Made by a program: the position numbers and the translations under genes. The notes below the pieces were generated by a model. That model had not been told where the DNA came from. It saw only the letters and a program-made list of their open reading frames with translations, and ran no database searches. A DNA stretch of 6,196 nt from Pseudomonadota bacterium (GTDB lineage: Bacteria; Pseudomonadota; Gammaproteobacteria; Xanthomonadales; Rhodanobacteraceae): contig JAJYMF010000343.1 of assembly GCA_021787175.1 (NCBI GenBank), forward strand, positions 1-6,196. Direction: 5' to 3'. This document shows positions 1 to 5,474 of this stretch, in pieces. Each line of letters opens with the position of its first letter. Positions within the stretch are counted from its first letter, which is position 1.

Positions 1-1
1 G

Positions 2-39
2 CTTGAGGAAGGTCTGAACTTGTTCAGACCTTCCCTAAG
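2..39. repeat. Perfect 12-bp stem-loop at left edge (repeat-like palindrome or terminator)
   Basis: Positions 7-18 (GGAAGGTCTGAA) are the exact reverse complement of 23-34 (TTCAGACCTTCC), with a 4-nt loop CTTG at 19-22. The stem can be extended outward to 2-39 with one A/C mismatch and one G-T pair. It lies about 190 bp past the end of the ParA gene. Neither side has a T-run, so it does not look like a standard intrinsic terminator. Its lower GC content than the surroundings and its long perfect arms suggest an extragenic palindromic repeat. Whether it recurs in the genome cannot be seen here, since only one copy is present in this window. Confidence 0.55.
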
Positions 40-230
40 GCAGGATCCGGATCAGTCCAGGCCGCGGCCATCCGGCCTGGCCGTTCGCGGACGAGCCCGC
101 GAGGAGCGCGTCGCAGGCGTCCCGGGGGCTCGCGATCGCGATGTGTCGGACGGGATCATTCCGGTCGGCGGATGCGCCGATCGCCACCGCCGGCACGGCG
201 ATCGGGCCGCAGCGGCAGGATGCGCCGCGC
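40..230. other. Intergenic region downstream of parA, no convincing gene
   Basis: No reading frame here has both a good ribosome binding site and a recognisable product. Visible structure: a 10-bp palindrome GATCCGGATC at 44-53; a perfect 8-bp hairpin at 57-80 (CCAGGCCG, 8-nt loop, CGGCCTGG); and a 10-bp palindrome CGCGATCGCG at 131-140. A 53-codon minus-strand frame (196-35, GTG start, TAG stop) is open but lacks a Shine-Dalgarno sequence and contains the 57-80 hairpin. It is treated under findings and not called a gene. Confidence 0.5.
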
Positions 231-863
231 TCAGGTCGCGCGTTTCAGCCAGCGCAGCAGCGGGGCCCAGTCGTCCTGGTGGCTGCGCACCTGCTCGGAA
301 CCGTAATCGAACAGGCCCTTGCCCAGTCCGGCCAGCAGTGCATAGGCCTGGCTGTCGCGCAGCTCGGCCGCCAGCGGAAACGGCATCGCCCGCAGCGACT
401 CCAGCGCGTCCTGGCTGGCGCGCGTCCACGGTTTCAGTCGGTTGCCGACCAGCGCCACCGGCAGCTTGCCGCGCTTGACGCGCGGCACCGCGGCCAGCTC
501 GGCCAGGAACGGCGCGGTCGCCTCGAGGTCGATCGGCGACGGCAGCACCGGCACCAGCACGGCGTCGGCCGCCTCCAGGAACGCCGCCAGGCTGTCGGCG
601 TCGCTGCCGGCGGGTGTGTCGATCAGTACCCGCTCGGCGTCGCCGGGGATGCGCTCCAGCGCGCCGCGGCGGGTGGCGTCGATCGCCAGCACGCCGGGCA
701 CGGTCTCCGGGCGCCGCGCGCACCAGTGGAAGCTCGAGGCCTGGCGGTCGGCGTCCAGCACCACGGTGCGCTTGCCCTTCTGTGCCCAGCATGCGGCGAG
801 ATTGCTGACCAGCGTGGTCTTGCCGCAGCCGCCCTTGCGGCTGGCGATCAGGATGCGTTGCAT
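231..863 (-). CDS. Orphan ParA/MinD-family P-loop ATPase
   Basis: A 210-residue protein of the ParA/MinD (deviant Walker A) ATPase family. These proteins bind ATP, dimerise, and position DNA or protein cargo on the nucleoid or membrane. The deviant Walker A motif K-G-G-C-G-K-T-T is at residues 10-17, with signature lysine K10 and P-loop lysine K15. The second motif, DADRQAS, spans 37-43. The Walker B strand VLIDTPAG spans 79-86 with D82. No N-terminal DNA-binding domain precedes the ATPase core, and the length is close to small ParF-like plasmid proteins. The ATG at 863 is supported by GGGGAGG at 870-876 with 6-nt spacing; TAGGCT at 892-897 (minus strand) is a possible weak -10. No parB or other partner gene is visible, so it is not the chromosomal parAB locus. 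Cargo and biological role are unknown; membership of the family is secure. Confidence 0.93.
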   Translation of the reverse strand: MQRILIASRKGGCGKTTLVSNLAACWAQKGKRTVVLDADRQASSFHWCARRPETVPGVLAIDATRRGALERIPGDAERVLIDTPAGSDADSLAAFLEAADAVLVPVLPSPIDLEATAPFLAELAAVPRVKRGKLPVALVGNRLKPWTRASQDALESLRAMPFPLAAELRDSQAYALLAGLGKGLFDYGSEQVRSHQDDWAPLLRWLKRAT

Positions 864-948
864 GGCGTGCCTCCCCGCAGTGCCCGCGGCAAGCCTAGCA
901 GCAGTGCCGGGCCAGGGCTTGTCGGCGTCGTCGAGGCGGCGCGGCGGG

Positions 949-992
949 TGCCGATCACCCGCCTGCAGTGCGCGAGGCGACGGTGATCGGCA
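949..992 (-). terminator. Long hairpin downstream of the exported-protein gene
   Basis: GCCGATCACC (950-959) is the exact reverse complement of GGTGATCGGC (982-991), with a flanking T949-A992 pair. Inside, CGCCT (960-964) pairs with AGGCG (975-979), leaving a 2-nt bulge (980-981) and a 10-nt loop. This gives about 16 base pairs starting 7 nt beyond the TAG stop at 999-1001. No T-run follows on either strand, so intrinsic termination is uncertain. It could instead stabilise the 3' end of the message or assist Rho. Its placement between two co-directional genes argues that parA has its own transcript. Confidence 0.5.
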
Positions 993-998
993 AGGCGC

Positions 999-2021
999 CT
1001 ATTCGTGCGCCTGCAGCGGTTTCGGCGTCCAGTGCAGCGGCGGCTGCAGCGGGATGTCGAAGGCGCGCAGCAGGCCGAGCATGATGCTGTTCTCGGTGCC
1101 GCCGTCGGCGCCCAGCGTCACCGCCTTGGCGGCGATCGCCGGCGTGCTGCGTGCGCGCAGCATCAGCTGGGCGTATTGCTGCGTCTGCCAGGCGACGGTG
1201 CGGCGCTCTTCGGCGTAATGCGCCTTGTCGGACGCCGTCGCGGCCAGACGCTCGTGCAGGGCGAGGCCGGCATTGCGCGCGATCACGGTGTCGCCCCAGG
1301 CCAGCAGGTGGGCCAGCTTGAGGCAGTCCGCGCGCAGGGCGGCGTCGCGGTCGGCCTTGCGGCAGAGCGCGAACGCCGGCGCCAGCGACGGGCTGGGCAG
1401 GAACATCACGTTGCCGGCGGCGATGGCGAAACCGGCGGCGTTGGCATTGCCGCGGGCGCCGGCCAGTTCGTGCACCACCGCGGCCGGCATCGGCAGCGCG
1501 CTGGCGCCGATCAGGGTGGTCTGCAGCAGACGGCCGTAGTAAGTGGAGTACTCCGTGGCGCCCGCGGCGCGGGCCAGCGCTGCACGTTCCGCGGCGGTGT
1601 CGCCGGCGCGCGCGGCGACGTCCAGCGCCAGCATCCAGACGGCGGCGTTCTGCGGCGCCTGCCTTTGCAGACGCTGCAGCGCCGCGGGGGCCGGACACGC
1701 CGATGCCGCGGCGTGATCGCAGTCGGCCAGCGCGATCCAGCTGACCTCGGGGCCGGCGCCGGTCGCGGCCTCGGCGCGCGCCAGCAGTTGCGCGAACGAC
1801 AGCACCGGCGGCAGGTTCGGCGTGGAGCGCGCCAGGATCGCGGCGGCGGTGAGGTGCCCGGCGTCGTCGCGCAGCGCGAGGATGCTGACCAGGTCATGCT
1901 GGAATTGCAGCAGGGCCGATGGCGCGGGCGCGGCGGCCGTCGATGCGGCGACGGGCGGCGCGGCCTGCGCGACGGTGCCCAGGGCCAGGAGCATGGGCAG
2001 TGCGGCAAGCGTGCGGCGCAT
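999..2021 (-). CDS. Exported hypothetical protein with signal peptide and helical, repeat-like body
   Basis: A 340-residue protein I cannot assign to a named family. Residues 1-20 form a classic Sec signal peptide: basic MRR, a Leu/Ala-rich core, and an A-Q-A cleavage site followed by APP. An Ala/Pro-rich linker runs to about residue 36. The remainder is predicted mostly alpha-helical and alanine-rich; residues 125-153 (NAAVWMLALDVAARAGD and following) resemble a TPR helix pair. Four cysteines (101, 109, 220, 233) fall in two pairs, suiting periplasmic disulfides. No lipobox cysteine follows the signal peptide, so a soluble periplasmic protein is the likeliest form. The ATG at 2021 has AAGGAG at 2031-2036, 9 nt upstream. 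It is co-directional with parA but separated by 135 bp and a long hairpin. Function unknown. Confidence 0.85.
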   Translation of the reverse strand: MRRTLAALPMLLALGTVAQAAPPVAASTAAAPAPSALLQFQHDLVSILALRDDAGHLTAAAILARSTPNLPPVLSFAQLLARAEAATGAGPEVSWIALADCDHAAASACPAPAALQRLQRQAPQNAAVWMLALDVAARAGDTAAERAALARAAGATEYSTYYGRLLQTTLIGASALPMPAAVVHELAGARGNANAAGFAIAAGNVMFLPSPSLAPAFALCRKADRDAALRADCLKLAHLLAWGDTVIARNAGLALHERLAATASDKAHYAEERRTVAWQTQQYAQLMLRARSTPAIAAKAVTLGADGGTENSIMLGLLRAFDIPLQPPLHWTPKPLQAHE

Positions 2022-2095
2022 CGGGGAACACTCCTTGATCGCGGACGGTGCAGCTTAACGGTACGGGGTGAAACCCCGCTGAGTGCCTCTGCGGA

Positions 2096-2155
2096 CTATC
2101 GCAGCAGCCACAGCCACGGCACGATCAGGGCGAAAACGGCAACCAAATTTTGCAT
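2096..2155 (-). CDS. Possible 19-residue hydrophobic micropeptide
   Basis: Reading leftward from the ATG at 2155-2153 to the TAG at 2098-2096 gives MQNLVAVFALIVPWLWLLR, an almost wholly hydrophobic peptide with a C-terminal arginine. It could make one membrane-spanning helix. The first codons (CAA AAT TTG GTT) are AT-rich for this genome. No good Shine-Dalgarno sequence is visible upstream. It lies 74 bp ahead of the exported-protein gene on the same strand, so it could be a leader peptide for that message or a separate small membrane protein. It may equally be chance; conservation of the peptide would be needed to accept it. Confidence 0.22.
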   Translation of the reverse strand: MQNLVAVFALIVPWLWLLR

Positions 2156-2186
2156 GGCGTGTCGCGGCAGGCGCTGCGGACGAGGT

Positions 2187-2192
2187 TACACT
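2187..2192 (+). promoter_or_regulatory. Candidate -10 element for the small membrane-protein gene
   Basis: TACACT within GGTTACACTGCGG matches the -10 consensus at four of six positions and stands out in this GC-rich stretch. No good -35 is visible at the usual spacing. If used, transcription would begin near 2199 and give a leader of about 80 nt that contains both hairpins at 2207-2225 and 2229-2269. Confidence 0.3.
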
Positions 2193-2206
2193 GCGGCCAC
2201 GTCGGG

Positions 2207-2273
2207 CCATGCCCGCAGGGCATGGACGCCCCGCGACCATGCGGCCGGCACCGATTGGCTGCCGCGGGGAGGG
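2207..2273 (+). promoter_or_regulatory. Structured 5' leader: two consecutive hairpins, the second covering part of the ribosome binding site
   Basis: Hairpin 1: CCATGCCC (2207-2214) pairs perfectly with GGGCATGG (2218-2225) around a 3-nt loop. Hairpin 2 starts 3 nt later: CCCCGCG (2229-2235) pairs with CGCGGGG (2263-2269), and after a 5-nt bulge GCGGCC (2241-2246) pairs with GGCTGC (2257-2262, one G-U), leaving a 10-nt loop. The 3' arm of hairpin 2 contains the first four G's of the Shine-Dalgarno stretch GGGGAGGG (2266-2273) that serves the ATG at 2279. This is the geometry of a translation-controlling leader, but GC-rich DNA forms such stems by chance, and it matches no riboswitch class I recognise. 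Confidence 0.35.
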
Positions 2274-2278
2274 CCGCG

Positions 2279-2476
2279 ATGAACATGGGTTTCGTCTGGG
2301 CAGGGGGTCATGCGCCCTACGTCCTCGGCTGGGGCACGCTGGCGTTGATCAACGCCGGACTGGCGCAGGGCAAGAACCGCAGCGGCCTGCTGTGGTTCCT
2401 GCTGTCTCTGTTGCTGGGGCCGATCGCCACGTTCCTGCTGGTGATCCTGCCCAAGGTGCGCGACCGGCTGTTCTGA
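2279..2476 (+). CDS. Small two-helix membrane protein, function unknown
   Basis: A 65-residue hydrophobic protein. Residues 11-29 form a moderately hydrophobic segment, then comes a short polar turn G-K-N-R-S-G (31-36), then a strong transmembrane helix rich in Leu with a G-P break (37-58), ending in a basic tail (PKVRDRLF). The turn-plus-helix pattern K-N-R-S-G..W..L..L.GP.A...L..LPK recalls a class of short inner-membrane proteins seen in proteobacteria, sometimes labelled only as hypothetical; I know no function for it. The ATG at 2279 is preferred over the upstream in-frame ATG at 2150 because GGGGAGGG lies 5 nt before it and the intervening translation looks non-coding. It converges on speE with a 38-bp gap. 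The leader is unusually structured. Confidence 0.75.
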   Translation: MNMGFVWAGGHAPYVLGWGTLALINAGLAQGKNRSGLLWFLLSLLLGPIATFLLVILPKVRDRLF

Positions 2477-2514
2477 TCCCGTGCCGCCGATCCGCGGCGA
2501 TCGCACGCGACCTG

Positions 2515-3366
2515 TCATTCGCCCAGGGCCTGGCGCATGAACTGCGGCTGCGCCAGCGCGGCGCGGTGGGTGTCGGCGTTGTAGTAGCGGGTCGGGAAGC
2601 TCTTGACCGCCGCGCCGCGCTCGCGGAACTGGGTCAGCTCGGCGCCCTTGCGCGCCATCGTGCAGCTCCACCAGCCGGTCGGATAGCACGGCTGCGGGAA
2701 CGGTAGCGTGCGCAGGGCCTGGAAGCCGGACTTGCGCATCGCCGCGCGCATCGACTTGATCAGATCCAGATGCACCAGCGGCGATTCCGACTGCTGCACG
2801 AGGATGCCGCCCTGGCGCAGCGCGCGATGGCAGCTGGCGTAGAAGGCGGCGTTGAACAGCCCCTCGGCGGGGCCGACCGGATCGGTGGAATCGACGATCA
2901 CCACGTCCAGCGACTCCGGCGCGCAGTCGGCCATGTAGCGGATGCCGTCGTCGAAGCGCAGCTCGGCGCGCGGATCGGCGTTGGCCTCGCACAGCTCGGG
3001 GAAGTACTGCTCGGCCAGGCGCGTCACCCGCTCGTCGATCTCGACCTGCACCGCGCGCTCGACCTCGGGATGGCGCAGCACCTCGCGCAGCGTGCCGCAG
3101 TCGCCGCCGCCGATGATCACCACGCGCCGGGCGTGGGCGTGGGTGAACAGCGCCGGATGGCTCATCATCTCGTGGTAGAGAAAATTGTCGCGCGTGGTCA
3201 GCATCACGCAGCCGTCGATCACCATCAGGTTGCCCCAGTCGGTGGTCTGGTAGATCTCGATCGACTGGTAGGCCGAACGCTCGGCGTGCAGCAGCTTTTC
3301 GAGGCGAAAGCCGATGGACGAACCGGAAGCCTGGTGCGCCTCGGTGAACCAGCTGATCTGCGACAT
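2515..3366 (-). CDS. speE: Spermidine synthase (polyamine aminopropyltransferase)
   Basis: A 283-residue cytoplasmic enzyme that transfers the aminopropyl group of decarboxylated S-adenosylmethionine to putrescine, giving spermidine and methylthioadenosine. An N-terminal beta domain (about 1-60, with YQSIEIYQT) is followed by a Rossmann-type methyltransferase fold. Family landmarks: DNFLYHEMMSHPAL (60-73); nucleotide loop IIGGGDCGTLREVLRH (84-99); VEID with E109; FDDGI (138-142) for the adenine; and the active-site signature DSTDPVGPAEGL (159-170), where D159 and D162 match the proton-acceptor and putrescine-binding aspartates. YYNADTHRAAL near the C-terminus is also typical. The loop reads GGGDCG where many family members have GGGDGG. 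Start ATG at 3366 has GAGGA at 3374-3378, 7 nt away. Divergent from speA, whose product makes the precursor of putrescine. Confidence 0.97.
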   Translation of the reverse strand: MSQISWFTEAHQASGSSIGFRLEKLLHAERSAYQSIEIYQTTDWGNLMVIDGCVMLTTRDNFLYHEMMSHPALFTHAHARRVVIIGGGDCGTLREVLRHPEVERAVQVEIDERVTRLAEQYFPELCEANADPRAELRFDDGIRYMADCAPESLDVVIVDSTDPVGPAEGLFNAAFYASCHRALRQGGILVQQSESPLVHLDLIKSMRAAMRKSGFQALRTLPFPQPCYPTGWWSCTMARKGAELTQFRERGAAVKSFPTRYYNADTHRAALAQPQFMRQALGE

Positions 3367-3393
3367 GGAGCGATCCTCGACGGTCAGCCGGTG

Positions 3394-3399
3394 ATTGTA
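3394..3399 (-). promoter_or_regulatory. Candidate -10 element of the speE promoter
   Basis: On the minus strand this reads TACAAT, one change from TATAAT, within GGCTACAATC. Transcription would start near 3387, giving a short leader of about 20 nt that still includes the speE ribosome binding site at 3374-3378. No good -35 is seen at 16-18 bp, suggesting a weak or activator-assisted promoter. Confidence 0.5.
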
Positions 3400-3454
3400 G
3401 CCGTCAGCCCGTGCATCCGCAGGCCGTTGATGCGGCTGGCCGCGGCGCAGGCGC

Positions 3455-3460
3455 TACAAT
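3455..3460 (+). promoter_or_regulatory. Candidate -10 element of the speA promoter
   Basis: TACAAT within GCGCTACAATCG lies 34 bp before the speA start codon. Transcription would begin near 3467, leaving a leader of under 30 nt. A TTGATG at 3427-3432 resembles a -35 but is 22 bp away, too far for a standard promoter, so upstream recognition is unclear. Confidence 0.5.
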
Positions 3461-3482
3461 CGCGCGCTTTGATCCCCACCCC

Positions 3483-3488
3483 GAGGAG
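3483..3488 (+). promoter_or_regulatory. Ribosome binding site fixing the speA start
   Basis: GAGGAG sits 6 nt upstream of the ATG at 3495. The frame is open further upstream to an ATG at 3411, but that start would lie upstream of the likely promoter at 3455-3460 and adds 28 residues unlike any SpeA N-terminus. The site therefore decides for 3495. Confidence 0.8.
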
Positions 3489-3494
3489 CCCGCG

Positions 3495-5381
3495 ATGGCC
3501 GCGCCCTGGAGCATCGCCGACGCCCGGCGCACCTACGCCGTGCCGCACTGGAGCGACGGCTATTTCGACATCGACGTGCGCGGCGACCTGATCGCGCGTC
3601 CGCGCGGCGCGGGCGGTCCGGCGGTGGCGCTGGCCGCGGTGGTCGAGCGCGCGCGCGGCGAAGGCCTGCGACTGCCGCTGCTGCTGCGCTTTCCCGACAT
3701 CCTCCGCGACCGCGTGCGGCGCCTGCAGGACGCGTTCGCGCGCGCCGGCGCCGAGCACGGTTACGCCGGCGGCTACACCGCGGTCTACCCGATCAAGGTC
3801 AACCAGCAGCGCGCGGTGGCCGGCGAACTGGCGGCGGTCGGCGGCGACGGTTTCGGTCTCGAGGCCGGCTCCAAGCCCGAGCTGATGGCGGTGCTCGCGC
3901 TGGCGCGGCCCGGCAGCGTGGTCATCTGCAACGGCTACAAGGACCGCGAATACGTGCGCCTGGCCCTGATCGGGCGCCGCCTCGGGCTGGCCGTCTACCT
4001 CGTGATCGAGAAGCTGTCCGAGCTGGCGCACGTGATCGAGGAGTCGCGCGCGCTGGGCGTCGAGCCGCTGCTGGGCGTGCGCGTGCGCCTGGCCACGCTG
4101 GGCGCCGGCAAGTGGCAGAACACCGGCGGCGACAAGGGCAAGTTCGGCCTGACGCCGCCGCAGCTGCTGAGCCTGCTGGCCGGCCTCGACGCGGCCGGGC
4201 TTCGGCACACGCTGCGGCTGCTGCACTTCCACATGGGTTCGCAGCTGTCCAACGTGCGCGACATCGCCGCCGGCATGCGCGAGGCGACGCGCTACGTCGT
4301 CGAGCTGGCCGGCCGCGGCGTGGCGCTGGACGTGGTCGACGTCGGCGGCGGGCTCGGCGTGGACTACGAGGGCACGCGCTCGCGCAGCTTCTGCTCGATC
4401 AACTACAGCCTCGACCAGTACGCCGCCAGCATCGTGCAGCCGCTGGCCGAGGCCTGCGCCGCGCACGGCCTGCCGGCGCCGCGGGTGATCACCGAGGCCG
4501 GCCGCGCGATGACCGCGCACCACGCCGTGCTGGTGGTCAACGTCAGCGAGGTCGAACGCGTGCCTGCGGGCGCGCTGCCGCCGGCGGACGCCGGCGAGCC
4601 GGCGGTGCTGCGCCATCTGCGCGCGCTGCACGGCGAGCTGGCGACGCGCCCGCCGCTGGAGCTCTACCACGAGGCCCAGCACCATCTCGCCGAAGGCCAG
4701 ACCCTGTTCGCGCTCGGCCAGCTGGGGCTGGAGCAGCGTGCGCGGCTGGACGATCTGTACTTCGCGCTGATGCACGCGGTGCGCGCGCGGCTGAAGCCGG
4801 ACGGGCGCGCGCATCGCCAGGCGCTGGACGAACTCGACGCACGCCTGGTCGACAAGGTGTTCGTCAACTTCTCGGTGTTCGAGTCGATCCCCGACGTGTG
4901 GGCGATCGAGCAGGTGTTCCCGATCGTGCCGCTGGCGCGCCTCGACGAGCCGCCGACGCGGCGCGGCGTGATCGCCGACCTCACCTGCGATTCCGACGGC
5001 CGCATCGACCACTATGTCGGCGCCGACGGCCTCGACGTCAGCCTGCCGCTGCACGCATTGCGCGACGGCGAGTCCTACTGCCTGGGCCTGTTCATGGTCG
5101 GCGCCTACCAGGAGACCCTGGGCGACATCCACAACCTGTTCGGCGACACCGATGCGGTCAACGTGCGCGTGGCCGACGGCGACTTCGTGCTGGAGCAGCG
5201 CCGCCGCGGCGACAGTGCCGATCTGATGCTGGACTACGTCGGCTACGACCTCGCCGGCCTGCGCGCGACCTATCGCGAGCGCATCGCCGCGGCCGGCGTC
5301 GCCGGCGCCGAAGCCGAGCGCCTGCTCGCCGCGCTCGAGGCCGGGCTGACCGGCTACACCTATCTGCGCGAGCGCGACTGA
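3495..5381 (+). CDS. speA: Biosynthetic arginine decarboxylase
   Basis: A 628-residue PLP enzyme (E. coli SpeA is about 658) converting L-arginine to agmatine and CO2, the entry step to putrescine and spermidine. The N-terminal part is an alanine-racemase-type TIM barrel: the PLP lysine is K101 in YPIKVNQQ (98-105), followed by GLEAGSKPEL (121-130), CNGYKDREYVRLAL (145-158), LLHFHMGSQLSN (242-253) and the phosphate-binding glycine loop DVGGGLGVDYEGT (282-294). EAGRAMTAHHAV (334-345) follows. Residues about 390-480 form the inserted helical region typical of the long SpeA class. The C-terminal beta domain carries LTCDSDG (496-502) with the active-site cysteine C498, and GAYQETLGDIHNLFGDTDAV (536-555). 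All key residues are present and the gene looks intact. It diverges from speE over 128 bp. No agmatine-processing gene lies in the window. Confidence 0.97.
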   Translation: MAAPWSIADARRTYAVPHWSDGYFDIDVRGDLIARPRGAGGPAVALAAVVERARGEGLRLPLLLRFPDILRDRVRRLQDAFARAGAEHGYAGGYTAVYPIKVNQQRAVAGELAAVGGDGFGLEAGSKPELMAVLALARPGSVVICNGYKDREYVRLALIGRRLGLAVYLVIEKLSELAHVIEESRALGVEPLLGVRVRLATLGAGKWQNTGGDKGKFGLTPPQLLSLLAGLDAAGLRHTLRLLHFHMGSQLSNVRDIAAGMREATRYVVELAGRGVALDVVDVGGGLGVDYEGTRSRSFCSINYSLDQYAASIVQPLAEACAAHGLPAPRVITEAGRAMTAHHAVLVVNVSEVERVPAGALPPADAGEPAVLRHLRALHGELATRPPLELYHEAQHHLAEGQTLFALGQLGLEQRARLDDLYFALMHAVRARLKPDGRAHRQALDELDARLVDKVFVNFSVFESIPDVWAIEQVFPIVPLARLDEPPTRRGVIADLTCDSDGRIDHYVGADGLDVSLPLHALRDGESYCLGLFMVGAYQETLGDIHNLFGDTDAVNVRVADGDFVLEQRRRGDSADLMLDYVGYDLAGLRATYRERIAAAGVAGAEAERLLAALEAGLTGYTYLRERD

Positions 5382-5401
5382 CGGGCCCTGAAAGGTCGCG
5401 C

Positions 5402-5458
5402 AAAACTCCCCGGCCCGGACTTGTCGCGACGCGTGGAGCGGGTACACCCGGGCCGGGG
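5402..5458 (-). terminator. Intrinsic terminator for the DUF971 transcript, in the speA convergent gap
   Basis: CCCCGGCCCGG (5408-5418) is the exact reverse complement of CCGGGCCGGGG (5448-5458), an 11-bp all-GC stem with a 29-nt loop that holds an internal palindrome GTCGCGAC (5423-5430). On the minus strand the stem is followed by AGTTTTG (5407-5401), giving the U-tract of a Rho-independent terminator 17 nt after the DUF971 stop. On the plus strand no T-run follows, so speA would rely on the stem alone or on Rho. Confidence 0.65.
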
Positions 5459-5474
5459 CCGGCCGATCCGGCAC

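Larger units (their letters stand above)
3393..3461. repeat. Mirror-image inverted repeat GATTGTAGC / GCTACAATC in the speE-speA promoter region
   Basis: GATTGTAGC at 3393-3401 is the exact reverse complement of GCTACAATC at 3453-3461, so each gene has the same 9-mer at its likely -10, facing outward. The dyad axis falls at 3427. A nested short dyad, CCGCA (3417-3421) and TGCGG (3431-3435), is centred at 3426, almost on the same axis. The repeat is well explained by two copies of a strong -10 motif. The shared axis leaves room for one regulator binding in the middle and acting on both genes. Confidence 0.6.

Noticed and set aside
141..986. 281-codon plus-strand frame opposite parA
   Set aside because: No domain is recognisable, and the minus strand encodes an unmistakable ParA with intact motifs.
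2064..2078. CGGGG-TGAAA-CCCCG hairpin upstream of the exported-protein gene
   Set aside because: It is a 5-bp stem only, with no link to the start codon or a promoter; it could be chance.
1005..2282. 425-codon plus-strand frame opposite the exported-protein gene
   Set aside because: It lacks a ribosome binding site, and its composition is dominated by Arg, Gly and Gln. The opposite strand has a clean signal peptide, start and Shine-Dalgarno.
2485..2503. Short hairpins between the small membrane-protein gene and speE (CGCCG/CGGCG or CGATC/GATCG)
   Set aside because: They are only 5-bp stems in mutually exclusive alternatives, with no T-run on either side; this is too weak to call a terminator in GC-rich DNA.
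3411..3494. Upstream in-frame extension of speA to ATG 3411
   Set aside because: It would begin before the likely promoter, lacks a ribosome binding site, and adds residues not typical of SpeA. The GAGGAG at 3483-3488 fixes the start at 3495.
3384..5474. Very long open frame (696 codons) antisense to speA
   Set aside because: It is rich in Gln, Arg, His and Ala with no recognisable domain and lies opposite a fully convincing SpeA. Long antisense frames are expected in GC-rich genes, where stop codons are rare in the complementary frame.
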